A DNA stretch of 64,000 nt from Nitrospirota bacterium (lineage in GTDB: Bacteria; Nitrospirota; Thermodesulfovibrionia; Thermodesulfovibrionales; Dissulfurispiraceae), in contig JAFGXL010000030.1 in the NCBI GenBank assembly GCA_016936655.1, forward strand, positions 33,591 through 97,590. The letters are read 5' to 3'. Position numbers and translations under genes: made by a program. Below, piece by piece: positions 55,182 through 64,000 of this stretch (position 1 is its first letter; each line of letters starts with the position of its first letter). The notes beneath the pieces are model-generated. The model saw only the letters and a program-made list of their open reading frames with translations, was not told the DNA's origin and searched no databases.

Positions 55182-56264
55182 CTATTCGGATTTTGCAGCG
55201 TTAGCTCTCTTGATCTTCCCGGGAACATAACTGCAGAACGGCTCTTCTTCTAAATAATCGCCCTTAACAGCATAGGCTCTGGCTCTGCATCCGCCGCATA
55301 CATTGATATATTCGCAGGATCCGCATGTGCCTTTGTATTTTTTGAAGTCGCGCAGGTCATGAAACAGCTCAGAGTTTTCCCATATATCTTTAAAAGTCTT
55401 TTCCCTTATATTTCCTGCAGACATGGGAAAGTAGCTGCAGGGCAGCACATTTCCGTCAACATCTATGAGGCATATAACCTGGCCGGCTATACAGCCCTTT
55501 GATCCTCCTGTAGAAAACTTAAGTGTTCGGCGCTCAAACTTTTCGCCATCCTCTTTTGCCTTCTGCAGCACTATCCTGTAGTAGTGCGGCGCGCATGTCG
55601 GCCTTACAAGGATATCATGTTCATCCTTCTCCATCCTGTAGTGCCAGTCAAGTATCTCTTCGTAGTCCTCTTTTGATATCAGCTCGCTCATAATCTCTTC
55701 GCCCCTGCCTGTTGGCACTATCATAAACATATACCAAGCAGTAGCTCCAATCTCTTTTGCAAGCTTATACACCTTAGGTATCTCTTCCTGGTTCCTCTTT
55801 GTAAAGGAGGAGTTGATAATAAACTCTATGCCATGCTTTTTAAATAGAGCTGCTGCGTTAAGAGTGCCTTTAAAAGCCCCCTTCTGGCTTCTGAAGTCAT
55901 CATGAACATCCTCAGTTGATCCGTCCAGGCTTAGTGAGACTATTCTTATGCCGGATGCCTTAAGCTTTTCGCATACATCATCATTAACAAGAACGCCGTT
56001 TGTGGCGAGGCACATCCGGAGACCTTTTTCAGTTCCGTACTTAGCGATATCAAAAACATCACCGCGCAAAAGCGGCTCTCCGCCTGACAGCACAATAACA
56101 GGCTTGGCATAGGATGAAATATCATCCAGCACCCTGTATGCCTCTTCTATTGAAAAGTCAGGATGCTCGTTTATAACCATCTGTGAGGACGATCTGCAGT
56201 GCACACATCTGAGATTACATCTTCGGGTTATTTCCCATGCTATCCATTTAGGTGTAAATTCCAT
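55182..56264 (-). CDS. Radical SAM/SPASM protein, heme biosynthesis AhbD-like
   Basis: The 360 residues have the radical SAM motif [10 protein letters not shown] and [20 protein letters not shown]-type auxiliary cluster region follows ([14 protein letters not shown] [18 protein letters not shown]). This fits the AhbD (heme b synthase) group; AhbC and NirJ are near relatives. Neighbouring hemE supports a porphyrin role. AhbD proper belongs to the siroheme-dependent route, whereas HemE belongs to the coproporphyrin routes, so the substrate here is open. A TATAAT at 56272-56277 may give a near-leaderless internal transcript. Confidence 0.8.
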   Translation of the reverse strand: MEFTPKWIAWEITRRCNLRCVHCRSSSQMVINEHPDFSIEEAYRVLDDISSYAKPVIVLSGGEPLLRGDVFDIAKYGTEKGLRMCLATNGVLVNDDVCEKLKASGIRIVSLSLDGSTEDVHDDFRSQKGAFKGTLNAAALFKKHGIEFIINSSFTKRNQEEIPKVYKLAKEIGATAWYMFMIVPTGRGEEIMSELISKEDYEEILDWHYRMEKDEHDILVRPTCAPHYYRIVLQKAKEDGEKFERRTLKFSTGGSKGCIAGQVICLIDVDGNVLPCSYFPMSAGNIREKTFKDIWENSELFHDLRDFKKYKGTCGSCEYINVCGGCRARAYAVKGDYLEEEPFCSYVPGKIKRANAAKSE

Positions 56265-56287
56265 AAGCGTTATTATAGCAGATTGAC

Positions 56288-57910
56288 TCAGGCAGATTTC
56301 CAGATCGTATTTTCCATATCCTGCAGCATAGCTGAGAATGTTTCTGGTCTTAATGCCGAGACTGCCAGACCTCCATATCTATTGGTTATATTTTGCATCT
56401 CCGACTCTAAAACGAGATCTGATTTATTAAATACAAGCATAATCGGCTTTTCAGATAATCCGATATCTTCAAGTATCTGCCTCACAGAATCCATATGCTG
56501 TTCAAACCTGGGATTTGATGCATCCACAATATGAAGCAGCAGATCAGCATCCTCAAGCTCCTCAAGTGTAGATTTAAAAGCTGCCACCAAGTCTTTGGGC
56601 AGATCTCTTATAAAACCGACAGTATCGGTTATTATGACCTCTCGCTCCTTTGGAAAGCGGAGCCTCCTGCTCGCTGTATCTAAAGTGGCAAAGAGCCTGT
56701 TTTCAACCAGAGTCTTGCTCTTTGTGAGTGCGTTCAGAAGTGTGGACTTGCCCGCATTTGTGTAGCCCACTATAGAAATAATTGGGATATCCCTGTCAAC
56801 ACGCCTCTGTTTTCGCTGCCTTCTTGCCTCACCAAGAGTCTTCATCTCACGTTCAAGGTGCGATATTCTGTCCCTTATACGTCGTCTGTCTGTCTCGAGC
56901 TTTGTCTCTCCAGGTCCTCTGCCCCCTATGCCTCCCATAAGCCTCGACATGGCTGTGCCTCTTCCCATAAGCCTTGGCAGAGTGTATTTCAGCTGCGCAA
57001 GCTCTACCTGCACCTTGCCGTCCTTGGTATGCGCCCTTCCTGCAAATATATCTAGTATAAGCTGAGACCTGTCTATAACCTTCAGCTCTGTTGTTGATGA
57101 AATCGAGCCTACCTGTGAAGGTGAAAGATCCTGATCAAAGACCAGCAGGGTAGCTCCCTTTTCCATCGCTGTAATTATTATCTCTTTAAGCTTGCCCTCT
57201 CCCAGAAGAAATCTCGGATTTACTTCGCGCAGCTTCTGTACAACAGTATCAAGCACTCTCACATCGCTGGATTCGCATAGCTCTTTAAGCTCTTCAACAG
57301 AGTCTTCCATTTCATATTTAGGCCTTGTGGATGCGCTGACAAGTATGGCTGATTCACGAGTATCTTTGCGGTCAATCAGGAGCTTGCGGTCCATTTCTGA
57401 CTCGAGGTTCTGGACAAATTCCCTGAAATCCAGATCATAGTTGTAGAATCCATGTGACTCGATCTCATACTTCTTCTCGTTGCCGGCAGGCAGCAGATGC
57501 GCTGCATGAATCTTGTACGGAGATCTGTCCTCCGCAATAGTTATAGCAGCAAGCATATCGAAACGCAGCAGAGACAGGTCAGTGATATCCTCACTGCTAA
57601 GCGGCTCATCTCTTTTAAGATGAGTACGGATAAACCGAAGCCCCCTGAGCGGTCTCCTGCCCAGGGGGAACTTATCGAGTTCAGGAATAAATACGCTTTT
57701 GGCATCGCCGACTATAACATGGGTAATCGTACCGCCGCGTTCAGCGAGTATTCCTATCTGCCTGTTCAACTCTGAAGAGAGCTCTGTGAGATATTTCCCA
57801 AGATCCTGAGAGACAAGCTTATCAGCAGGAATTTTTCTCCTGTATATTTTCTCCAGCGAATGCAGAGCAGCCTTTTTAAGGCCGGATATGTTGCCAAATA
57901 CAGTTGCTAT
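56288..57910 (-). CDS. hflX: Ribosome-splitting GTPase HflX
   Basis: HflX splits stalled or hibernating ribosomes. The core shows the N-terminal HflX domain, [15 protein letters not shown]1 [12 protein letters not shown]3 [12 protein letters not shown] and G4 NKSD. A conserved N-terminal extension ([26 protein letters not shown]...) continues in frame upstream of the first canonical start, a TTG at 57769. No ATG, GTG or TTG occurs between the preceding in-frame stop (57914) and that TTG. An ATA at 57910 has AAGG about nine bases upstream and lies 16 bases after the cytochrome c stop, so I propose it as the start. If TTG 57769 is used, the protein is about 494 residues. Confidence 0.75.
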   Translation of the reverse strand: MATVFGNISGLKKAALHSLEKIYRRKIPADKLVSQDLGKYLTELSSELNRQIGILAERGGTITHVIVGDAKSVFIPELDKFPLGRRPLRGLRFIRTHLKRDEPLSSEDITDLSLLRFDMLAAITIAEDRSPYKIHAAHLLPAGNEKKYEIESHGFYNYDLDFREFVQNLESEMDRKLLIDRKDTRESAILVSASTRPKYEMEDSVEELKELCESSDVRVLDTVVQKLREVNPRFLLGEGKLKEIIITAMEKGATLLVFDQDLSPSQVGSISSTTELKVIDRSQLILDIFAGRAHTKDGKVQVELAQLKYTLPRLMGRGTAMSRLMGGIGGRGPGETKLETDRRRIRDRISHLEREMKTLGEARRQRKQRRVDRDIPIISIVGYTNAGKSTLLNALTKSKTLVENRLFATLDTASRRLRFPKEREVIITDTVGFIRDLPKDLVAAFKSTLEELEDADLLLHIVDASNPRFEQHMDSVRQILEDIGLSEKPIMLVFNKSDLVLESEMQNITNRYGGLAVSALRPETFSAMLQDMENTIWKSA

Positions 57911-57926
57911 TTCTTATACCTTGTGT

Positions 57927-58259
57927 CTATTTGTTGTACTTTTTGAGTATATACTCAGCTACAAGCATAGCATCTTTGTCAGATATTGTATTTGTATCAA
58001 ATTTAGTCATAAGAGGGCCCGGATTTCTCATGACCTTCACAATATCTTCTGGTTTAAAAATGTTATGCGCCTCAAGACTGGCCTTGGAAAGATCCTCTTT
58101 GGGTTTAAAAACATTACCTCCGTTCGGGTGGCACACAGAGCAGAATTTATTAAAAATCTCCTCTCCGGTTGCAGGCTTCTTGTCCTCAGACAAAAGTGTC
58201 TGAGAAAAACAAAATATTACCGCTGCTGCAATCACAACAAACAAAGCTGATTTCTTCAT
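57927..58259 (-). CDS. Monoheme c-type cytochrome
   Basis: A 110-residue periplasmic electron carrier with a signal peptide (SALFVVIAAAVIFCFSQTLL) and one heme motif CSVCH. A likely axial Met lies in GPLMTKFD; DAMLVAEYI follows. It resembles class I c553/c6-type cytochromes. AGGAGG lies before the ATG. It lies between the M1 fusion gene and hflX in one operon. Its redox partner is unknown. Confidence 0.9.
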   Translation of the reverse strand: MKKSALFVVIAAAVIFCFSQTLLSEDKKPATGEEIFNKFCSVCHPNGGNVFKPKEDLSKASLEAHNIFKPEDIVKVMRNPGPLMTKFDTNTISDKDAMLVAEYILKKYNK

Positions 58260-58284
58260 TGAATCCTCCTTTTAATAAAATAGA

Positions 58285-61263
58285 CTACCTTAACAGCACC
58301 TCGAATTCTTTCTGTATGTCACCTAAAAGAAACCTGTTCCTAATTACCGAAACCATCACCTTTTCTCCTGCAGTCCTGTAAAAAAGCTCAATTCTTAGAT
58401 CTTCCAAATCCTTTATTGCGATATCTCCTACTGATAGTATGAGGTCTCCCTCTTTGAGGCCTGCCTCCTGGGCGCTGCTGCCTTCTGGAAAACCTGCTAT
58501 CTCTAACCCCTTTTCTGTCTCTTTGAGCATAACCATCATTACAGGGCTCTTCTGGTAGTACACGCTGTCCGGCATAACCACATAATCAGCTATGCCCGGA
58601 GACATATTTTCTCCATTCAATATTATTGCATAAGGCAAACTATTCCTTCTAAAAGCTCTCTTGGGTATGCCGGAGCCATAGCTAAGATGGCCGCCTCCGA
58701 CAATAACCACCATTGTATGATCAGCATTTGCCTTCATGAACATATCAACAGATTCTGCCATATACTCATCCCATAAAACCTGAGCCTGAAAAAAGTTGTC
58801 AAAATTCCTCTTTTCTGCTCGACTGTGAGTCTCCATTATGGCAGCCAGCCTGGACTTGTAGTCCTCGTCGCTATAATCCATAAAAGCAGGCATCTGAGAT
58901 CTCTCATCAGGAGCAAGAGAATCTATTCCGGATGCTCCGACCTTGCTTACTATCTTCCTAGGCAGATTAAGAGCTACGACCTTTAGCTTATGCGTTCTAG
59001 CAAAATCGAGTATAGGTTTATAGAGCGAGTAGTCAAAACCCCACTGTCTGAAGTAGCTCGATTTTTTTAGAAACTCCTGCTCATTAATATCTCCGGAAGT
59101 GTATGCATCCAGAGCAGTCTGTGATGTTCTGTAAAACATCTCCATACCTATGGCAACCTTTTTGCCCTGCTCGTGAAGCGTCTTAATAATCTCGAGCTGG
59201 GTAAGATGGTGCGAAAACTTGTTATGCTCTTCACCAACATAAATAATTTTCTTGTCTTTAACCTGCATAGCTGTATCTCGTATAGACAATACGGCCGACA
59301 AGGGGACAGAATTTTTGTCTGACTTTATCATCAATACTACTCCATTAGTTGAAGCTGCCCTGTTTTTAAGACTATTCCCCCCGGTTGAAAACGCGATTTC
59401 GCTGTATTTCCCATAATGCTGTATTCTCCTGAATCCGGAATCAGCAGCATCCATGCTCGATGCATTCAGAAAAACCATTACATTTTGGCTACTATATGGA
59501 CTTTTTATAGCTTTTATATAAAAGTCAGCACCTGTCGCCATATCATACAGTCCAGAAGCATATCTGTTTGTCTTATCCAGCACAACAACAGAGGCAGAGG
59601 CAAGATCCTCTCCAGTCACTTCAGAGTCTGGCTTAATCAGCGCTTCAGACTTCTTATAGTAATCAATAATATTTTTGTATGCATCATAATTTTTATCAGG
59701 CAAAGAGACTATTGTCTTCTGCGCGCCAAAGTGAGCTGAAAAGAGGGGCGGCACCTCATCATCAGACAATTGCCTTAACAAATCATAGTTGTCATCAACA
59801 ACAATTTTGTCAGGAATATGCTCAAGAGACATGCCAACTCTGGTGACCTTGCCATTAATTTTAAATACAATTCGCTTAATACCTGATGATGTATGAAACG
59901 CTACAGGGAGATTGAACCTGTAGGGTCTTCCTGACTGCACAAGATCAAACTCGACATTATAGAGACCTTTAATATACTTCACAGATGGATTTCCAAAGCT
60001 GAGCATAGGCAGATCCTTTCTGTCGAGCCACTGGCTAAAAAAGACAGACATATCTTTTGAAGCTGCTCTCTCGAATACTAACCTGATATCTTCCCATGAT
60101 GCTTTTTTGCCCCCATAGGTTTTAATGAAATTTTTGAGAGCAGAATAAAACCTGTCATCACCAAGATCTTTTCTTAGCATATGGAATATCATCGCAGCGC
60201 TGCTGTATCCTTTTGCCCGTGACGCCCTGTCCTGAGCATGGCTGAATTGACGAACAGTAGTTTCAGCGCCCTTGCTGTAAGAGCGTATATCTGTAAGCAT
60301 GCCCTTTCTGTATTCTGCCCCCCTGCCGGTCTGCTCCTCATACAGATGGTCAGCAAGATATGTTGTTATTCCCTCAGACCAGTTGCCTTTTTCATAATCT
60401 GGACGCACATAATTGCCAAACCACTGGTGCAGAAGCTCATGGCCAAGCGATGTATTGATGATAAAAGGCAGCCTGACTACATCTCTTCCCAATAGTGTAT
60501 ATGTCGGCATTGCATAGCCTGTCGGATATATGTTCTCTACTACAGAAAATCTTTTATAAGGAAAACTTCCGAGCATCTTTTCATACATGGATATATAATC
60601 CTTCACTTTGCGCAAATAATCATTTGCTATCTCGACATCATCTCTAAAAAAATATGCGTACAATTCTATATCTCTGTAAGAATCTTTCAGCACAACAAAA
60701 TTGTTTGATGCTGACAGGGTAATACCTTCAACATTGTGATTGAATTCAAAAAAGTGAACTGCCCTGCCGCTGTCTTCAGAGCTGGTTATCCTGTCAGCCT
60801 CAGAAACTGCAATATATCCAGCAGGGAGATCTGCCTTCATCCTGTATATACACGGCTGGTCTGGCCTGGGATGCCATATGCCTGAAAGGAATATTCCATC
60901 TGAGGATATATAACTACTCTGATTGATCATATATTCTTGAGAAGGGAACTTGCCTGCAAATGATATAAAAACTGACCCCTGATTGTTTCCGCTTATCTTT
61001 AGCATGCCTTTTTCTATCTGAAACGCAGCGTTTTTGCCGTCAACCATAACTTTGTCAATAGACAGGCTGCCTACAGCAAAACGCGTATCATTGTTCTTAA
61101 CTGCCCTCAGCTCCATCGTGCCGCGCAGAGAAGATGAAGAAGGATCAATATATACTGATATCACACATTCATCGCCAGAAGCATACCCATATGCAGACAA
61201 GCAAGATCCTGAAAAGAAAAATAGCGCTGCAATCACAATAATCAGATTTTTCATATTTGGCAA
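58285..61263 (-). CDS. M1-like metallopeptidase fused to a ChaN-like and a PDZ domain
   Basis: A 992-residue exported protein with an N-terminal signal. Residues ~40-510 form an M1-type (gluzincin) domain with zinc motif HELLH (275-279) and a downstream Glu in WSEG (297). The aminopeptidase GAMEN motif is replaced by AMPTY (251-255), so classical aminopeptidase action is doubtful. Residues ~670-895 form a ChaN-like heme-binding domain (KKIIYVGEEHNKFSHH, IGMEMFYRTSQ, VVIVGGGHLSYGSG). A PDZ domain closes the protein (~905-990; GSSAQEAGLKEGDLILSVGD). AGGGAG lies five bases before TTG 61263; an ATG at 61254 is the alternative. It is the first gene of the operon. Confidence 0.85.
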   Translation of the reverse strand: MPNMKNLIIVIAALFFFSGSCLSAYGYASGDECVISVYIDPSSSSLRGTMELRAVKNNDTRFAVGSLSIDKVMVDGKNAAFQIEKGMLKISGNNQGSVFISFAGKFPSQEYMINQSSYISSDGIFLSGIWHPRPDQPCIYRMKADLPAGYIAVSEADRITSSEDSGRAVHFFEFNHNVEGITLSASNNFVVLKDSYRDIELYAYFFRDDVEIANDYLRKVKDYISMYEKMLGSFPYKRFSVVENIYPTGYAMPTYTLLGRDVVRLPFIINTSLGHELLHQWFGNYVRPDYEKGNWSEGITTYLADHLYEEQTGRGAEYRKGMLTDIRSYSKGAETTVRQFSHAQDRASRAKGYSSAAMIFHMLRKDLGDDRFYSALKNFIKTYGGKKASWEDIRLVFERAASKDMSVFFSQWLDRKDLPMLSFGNPSVKYIKGLYNVEFDLVQSGRPYRFNLPVAFHTSSGIKRIVFKINGKVTRVGMSLEHIPDKIVVDDNYDLLRQLSDDEVPPLFSAHFGAQKTIVSLPDKNYDAYKNIIDYYKKSEALIKPDSEVTGEDLASASVVVLDKTNRYASGLYDMATGADFYIKAIKSPYSSQNVMVFLNASSMDAADSGFRRIQHYGKYSEIAFSTGGNSLKNRAASTNGVVLMIKSDKNSVPLSAVLSIRDTAMQVKDKKIIYVGEEHNKFSHHLTQLEIIKTLHEQGKKVAIGMEMFYRTSQTALDAYTSGDINEQEFLKKSSYFRQWGFDYSLYKPILDFARTHKLKVVALNLPRKIVSKVGASGIDSLAPDERSQMPAFMDYSDEDYKSRLAAIMETHSRAEKRNFDNFFQAQVLWDEYMAESVDMFMKANADHTMVVIVGGGHLSYGSGIPKRAFRRNSLPYAIILNGENMSPGIADYVVMPDSVYYQKSPVMMVMLKETEKGLEIAGFPEGSSAQEAGLKEGDLILSVGDIAIKDLEDLRIELFYRTAGEKVMVSVIRNRFLLGDIQKEFEVLLR

Positions 61264-61378
61264 GAGGTCTCCCTTTTGGCATTCTTTTGTTAAAATTGAT
61301 TATAACATGCCTGTGCTTCAGCTAATAAACAACAGGCAGCATCAAAAAATACAATATTCAATTTGCGAGGTGCCAGCT

Positions 61379-62497
61379 ATGTCCAGAGTATTTTATGCAT
61401 CAGCCAGAGCGAGAAAGTGGAGACACAGCGACAGCATGCCGGGAAAGCTTGAGAGGCTGCTGGCGTCCAGGATGACAGAGAACTATTTTGATAAAGGTGA
61501 GTGGGTAGCTGTAAAGACCCATTTCGGATCTGAAGGAGCGCACAGGATTGTCAGGCCTGTATTTTTGAGAATAGTTGCAGACGCTCTTAAGGCTGCCGGA
61601 GCAAAACCTTTTGTTACAGACACAGTACGTATTAAAGGACTCGACTACTTGGAAGTTGCAAACAGAAATGGCATTAATCATCTCTCTGTGGGCGCGCCTG
61701 TTGTGCTTGCTGATGGACTTTATGGCAATGACAGCATAATCATAAAAGCTGGAGAGATACTTAAAGAGGTTGCAGTAGCCTCTGTAATTCATGATGCATC
61801 AGCAATGGTCGTTTGCTCACATGTAAAAGGTCATATAAATGCAGGCTACGCAGGAGCCATAAAAAATCTGGCCATGGGAGGAGTAAGCGGCAGACACCGT
61901 ACATGCGGATGGAAATGTGGGAGGGGCTCTATGCACACGCTTGGCGATGGCATTTTTAAATGGGATAGCGAAAAGTGCATATTATGCAACCAGTGCGTTG
62001 AAATATGTCCGCTCGACTGTATAGAGTTCAAAAACAGAGAATTTACATACAATGCAGAGATATGCTGGAGATGCGGCAGATGTACAAGAGTCTGCCCTGC
62101 AGGAGCGCTCACATTCCCTGGTGATGACCTAATATTTCTTAAATCTCTGCCAGAAGCAGCAAAGGCTGTGCTTAGCACATTCAAGCAGCATAAAGTGCTC
62201 TACATAAACTTTCTCACTGAGATACAGCCAGAGTGCGACTGCATGCCTGCTGCTGATGTGCCTTTAATTCAGGACATAGGCATACTTGTATCTGATGATC
62301 TTGTTGCTGTTGAGATGGCATCTATAGACATGATCAGAAAGCAGCAGCCTCTGCCATCCTCACTCGCATCTGACCAGAATATAAAAGCGGGTCAGGATAT
62401 AATAATGAGCATACACAATAAACCTTATACAATAACAATAGATGAGGCCGAGAGACTTGGACTTGGATCAAAAAGCTATGAACTCATTGAAATTTAA
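61379..62497 (+). CDS. DUF362 protein with two [4Fe-4S] ferredoxin motifs
   Basis: The 372 residues have an N-terminal DUF362 domain (VAVKTHFGSEGAHRIVRPVF, then VVCSHVKGHINAGYAGAIKN). A ferredoxin-like segment at about 200-250 has CILCNQCVEICPLDCI and CWRCGRCTRVCPAG. The role is unknown; the clusters suggest electron transfer. The ATG at 61379 has GAGGTG upstream and gives the family length. Upstream in-frame codons (from 61034) lie antisense to the M1 gene and are not used. Confidence 0.9.
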   Translation: MSRVFYASARARKWRHSDSMPGKLERLLASRMTENYFDKGEWVAVKTHFGSEGAHRIVRPVFLRIVADALKAAGAKPFVTDTVRIKGLDYLEVANRNGINHLSVGAPVVLADGLYGNDSIIIKAGEILKEVAVASVIHDASAMVVCSHVKGHINAGYAGAIKNLAMGGVSGRHRTCGWKCGRGSMHTLGDGIFKWDSEKCILCNQCVEICPLDCIEFKNREFTYNAEICWRCGRCTRVCPAGALTFPGDDLIFLKSLPEAAKAVLSTFKQHKVLYINFLTEIQPECDCMPAADVPLIQDIGILVSDDLVAVEMASIDMIRKQQPLPSSLASDQNIKAGQDIIMSIHNKPYTITIDEAERLGLGSKSYELIEI

Positions 62498-62508
62498 AAG
62501 CTAACTAT

Positions 62509-62568
62509 AAAAAAAGACTGCTGCCCTAATAAAAAGGACAGCAGTATAAGGGAGGTAACGAGGCTTCA
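62509..62568 (-). ncRNA. Candidate small RNA with anti-Shine-Dalgarno stretch and terminator
   Basis: A minus-strand promoter (TTGACA at 62602-62597, 17 bases, TATCTT at 62579-62574) should start transcription near 62567. About 25 bases on, the transcript reads ACCUCCCUU. It then forms a hairpin (ACTGCTG core, 62517-62545) followed by seven Ts, the shape of an intrinsic terminator. The unit is about 60 bases and lies wholly in the gap between the DUF362 gene and rlmI. No ORF fits. It is a prediction from promoter and terminator only. Confidence 0.45.
62517..62545 (-). terminator. Intrinsic terminator (minus strand)
   Basis: A 7-bp stem plus two more pairs across a C-A mismatch is followed on the minus strand by TTTTTTT (62515-62509). 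It would end both the candidate small RNA and readthrough from rlmI. Confidence 0.75.
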
Positions 62569-62573
62569 TTTTT

Positions 62574-62602
62574 AAGATATCAAAAAGGTTTGCTTATGTC
62601 AA
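62574..62602 (-). promoter_or_regulatory. Near-consensus promoter of the candidate small RNA
   Basis: TTGACA and TATCTT on the minus strand are spaced by exactly 17 bases, a near-perfect sigma70-type site. It lies just downstream of the rlmI stop, pointing away from it. Confidence 0.55.
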
Positions 62603-62637
62603 GATTAAAATTATTAATATCTTAACATCTGCTCAAT

Positions 62638-63804
62638 CTAGCTTATCTCAAGAAAAACGCACTTCAGATATTCTGTCTCTGGCATTGAAAGCAGCACAGG
62701 ATGGTCTCTTCCCTGAGATCTAAACTCAACAACTCTGGCAGTCCTGCCAGCATCCCTAGATGCAGCAAGAAGCATATTAAAAAATAATGCCCTGTCAATG
62801 TGGTGTGAGCATGATGAAGTAGCAAGCAGTCCGCCTTTTTTCAACACCTTCATGGCTAGCTCATTCACTCTGCGATAGCCTCTGACAGCCTCAGCAATCT
62901 TAGCCCTGCTCTTAACAAATGCTGGCGGATCAAGAACAACAAAATCATATTTTGCGTCTGAGGCAGACTCTGCCTTCAGAAAATCAAAAACATCAGCCTT
63001 TATATATTCCGTTTTGCCGGACAGCCCGTTGATATCTGCATTTAAAGAGGCTTGCATACATGCGGACTCAGAGTCATCAACGCCCTTAACATATGCCCCT
63101 TTAGCTGCAAGCTGCAGGCCCCATGCGCCTGTATAACAAAACAGGTCAAGCCCCTTAGATCCATCAGAAACAATCTCAGCAAGTGCAAGCCTGTTTTCTC
63201 TATGATCCAGGAAAAAACCTGTCTTCTGGCCAGCCATTGGATCAACATCAATATGCACCCTGCCCTCTTTTATACGCGGCAGAGGATCAAGTCCGCCTTT
63301 TAGCAGCTCCTTTTGGAGTGCAAGCCCTTCAAGATGCCTTGACTGACTATCATTTCTTAGAACTACATCATCAGGCAAGAATATTTCATTAAGCAGCTCC
63401 AGTATTATGCTCTTGTATTTCTCCATCCCAAGTGTAAGAAACTGCACAGAAAGGCATTTGCCATATTTATCAACGACCAGGCCGGGCATAAAATCAGCTT
63501 CGCCATAAATAACCCTGAAGGAATCAGATGATTTGCAAAAAGCCTGCCTATATTTTATGGCATCAAGAATCCGCTTTTTAAAGAAGCCACGATCAATCTG
63601 CTCCTGCTTTTGCGTAAGCAGCCTTACAGCTATCAGAGAACTCGGGTTCACATACCCGATACCAATAAAATCTCCTTTTCTGTCAGTTATTTCTACAAGG
63701 CTGCCGGGTTCAAACTCTTTTGGGCTGACAGACAGTTCATTAGCAAATATCCATAGGTGGCCTGATAGTACTCTAGGGTTCTTTTTTATAATGATTTTTT
63801 CCAT
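62638..63804 (-). CDS. RlmI-like 23S rRNA (cytosine-5)-methyltransferase
   Basis: About 388 residues with an N-terminal PUA domain (HLWIFANELSV, GSLVEITDRKGDFIGIGYVN). A SAM methyltransferase domain follows, with LDLFCYTGAWGLQLA, FVVLDPPAFVKSR and LATSSCSHHIDRALF. It matches the RlmI/YccW group. The ATG at 63804 gives the family N-terminus; an in-frame start at 63846 adds 14 residues. It is a single gene. Confidence 0.9.
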   Translation of the reverse strand: MEKIIIKKNPRVLSGHLWIFANELSVSPKEFEPGSLVEITDRKGDFIGIGYVNPSSLIAVRLLTQKQEQIDRGFFKKRILDAIKYRQAFCKSSDSFRVIYGEADFMPGLVVDKYGKCLSVQFLTLGMEKYKSIILELLNEIFLPDDVVLRNDSQSRHLEGLALQKELLKGGLDPLPRIKEGRVHIDVDPMAGQKTGFFLDHRENRLALAEIVSDGSKGLDLFCYTGAWGLQLAAKGAYVKGVDDSESACMQASLNADINGLSGKTEYIKADVFDFLKAESASDAKYDFVVLDPPAFVKSRAKIAEAVRGYRRVNELAMKVLKKGGLLATSSCSHHIDRALFFNMLLAASRDAGRTARVVEFRSQGRDHPVLLSMPETEYLKCVFLEIS

Positions 63805-63853
63805 GTCACCATTATACTTGTCAGCAGATATTTTTTGCCAAATCATTTCTTAG

Positions 63854-63882
63854 TTGCCAGGGTATATCTATTTCTGTTATAA
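63854..63882 (+). promoter_or_regulatory. Promoter of the probable 6S RNA
   Basis: TTGCCA at 63854, 17 bases, TTATAA at 63877-63882. The predicted start lies near 63890. Confidence 0.45.
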
Positions 63883-63889
63883 ATATAGT

Positions 63890-64000
63890 GTATCTAACAG
63901 ATCTTTTTCTGCCCTGCTCGTGGCAGGTGGAATGGTTTGATCCGGCAAGTTAGATATTTTGGGAGCCAGATTTGGGTATCTGGTGTGCATGTCTCTTCTA
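63890..64000 (+). ncRNA. ssrS: Probable 6S RNA, 5' part (cut by window edge)
   Basis: 6S RNA mimics an open promoter and binds RNA polymerase. After the promoter, the plus strand shows blocks like those I recall from 6S RNAs: CCCTGCTCGTGGCAGG near the start, TTGATCCGG, GGGAGCCAGA and GGTGTGCATG. Two local hairpins (CTGCC/GGCAG and CCAGAT/ATCTGG) are visible. No ORF fits. The 3' half, which should pair back, is outside the window, so this stays provisional. Confidence 0.5.

Noticed and set aside
61034..61378. Upstream extension of the DUF362 protein
   Set aside because: It runs antisense into the M1 fusion gene. ATG 61379 has a ribosome site and gives the family length.
1..64000. CRISPR arrays, IS elements, prophage, toxin-antitoxin or defence genes
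   Set aside because: No regular spaced repeats, transposase, integrase or recognised defence motif was found by eye.

Overview
The window reads as a gene-dense stretch of chromosome from a Gram-negative, probably anaerobic or microaerophilic bacterium with type IV pili. Signs of this are an outer-membrane barrel, a Slp-type lipoprotein, a TolC-type efflux set, SecA and two PilT-type ATPases. The gene mix (AhbD-like heme radical SAM protein beside hemE, ablAB, a two-gene SufCB pair, larC, ferrous-iron uptake by Feo) resembles Nitrospirota or Desulfobacterota. This is an inference from gene content and was not tested phylogenetically. I see no plasmid, prophage, IS element, CRISPR array or defence island.

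Layout. 1-5000: divergent iron region. feoA and an outer-membrane barrel run left; feoB, a Fur-family regulator, a small membrane protein and a zinc dehydrogenase run right. Two related palindromes in the gap are candidate operators. 5000-9900: a minus-strand signalling set of LysM/FecR protein, CHASE2 histidine kinase, stand-alone Lrp ligand domain and Slp-like lipoprotein. 10000-18400: small accessory genes, including ablA-ablB (N-acetyl-beta-lysine osmolyte), a methyltransferase, a guanidinium-type SMR exporter, a second zinc dehydrogenase, cheV and a cupin. A decayed four-helix-bundle gene embedded in GGAGTTAG-like repeats closes this region. 18400-29600: secA, two pilT genes, glgB, aroC, a lytic transglycosylase and zapB-like/zapA. 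29600-33800: a three-gene GGDEF/HDOD signalling operon, a beta-CASP nuclease, tRNA-Thr(CGT) and a macro-domain gene. 33800-41600: larC, a five-gene TolC/MFP/ABC efflux operon with two permeases, and an EamA transporter. 41700-52300: HD-GYP, rarA, plsC, gpmA, a DUF5661 gene, sufC-sufB, a MATE transporter, a divergent CysRS and an M3 oligopeptidase. 52350-61263: an eight-gene minus-strand operon, in order of transcription an M1/ChaN-like/PDZ fusion, cytochrome c, hflX, AhbD-like, hemE, purN, rsmD and coaD. 61379-64000: DUF362 ferredoxin-like protein, a candidate small RNA, an rlmI-like methyltransferase and the start of a probable 6S RNA.

The most interesting items are the decayed four-helix-bundle gene with its flanking repeats; a compact promoter-plus-terminator unit predicting a short RNA with an anti-Shine-Dalgarno stretch; an hflX whose conserved N-terminus has no ATG, GTG or TTG; a CysRS with altered zinc ligands; and the three-domain M1/ChaN/PDZ protein. 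All family assignments rest on motifs recognised by eye. No database search was possible.
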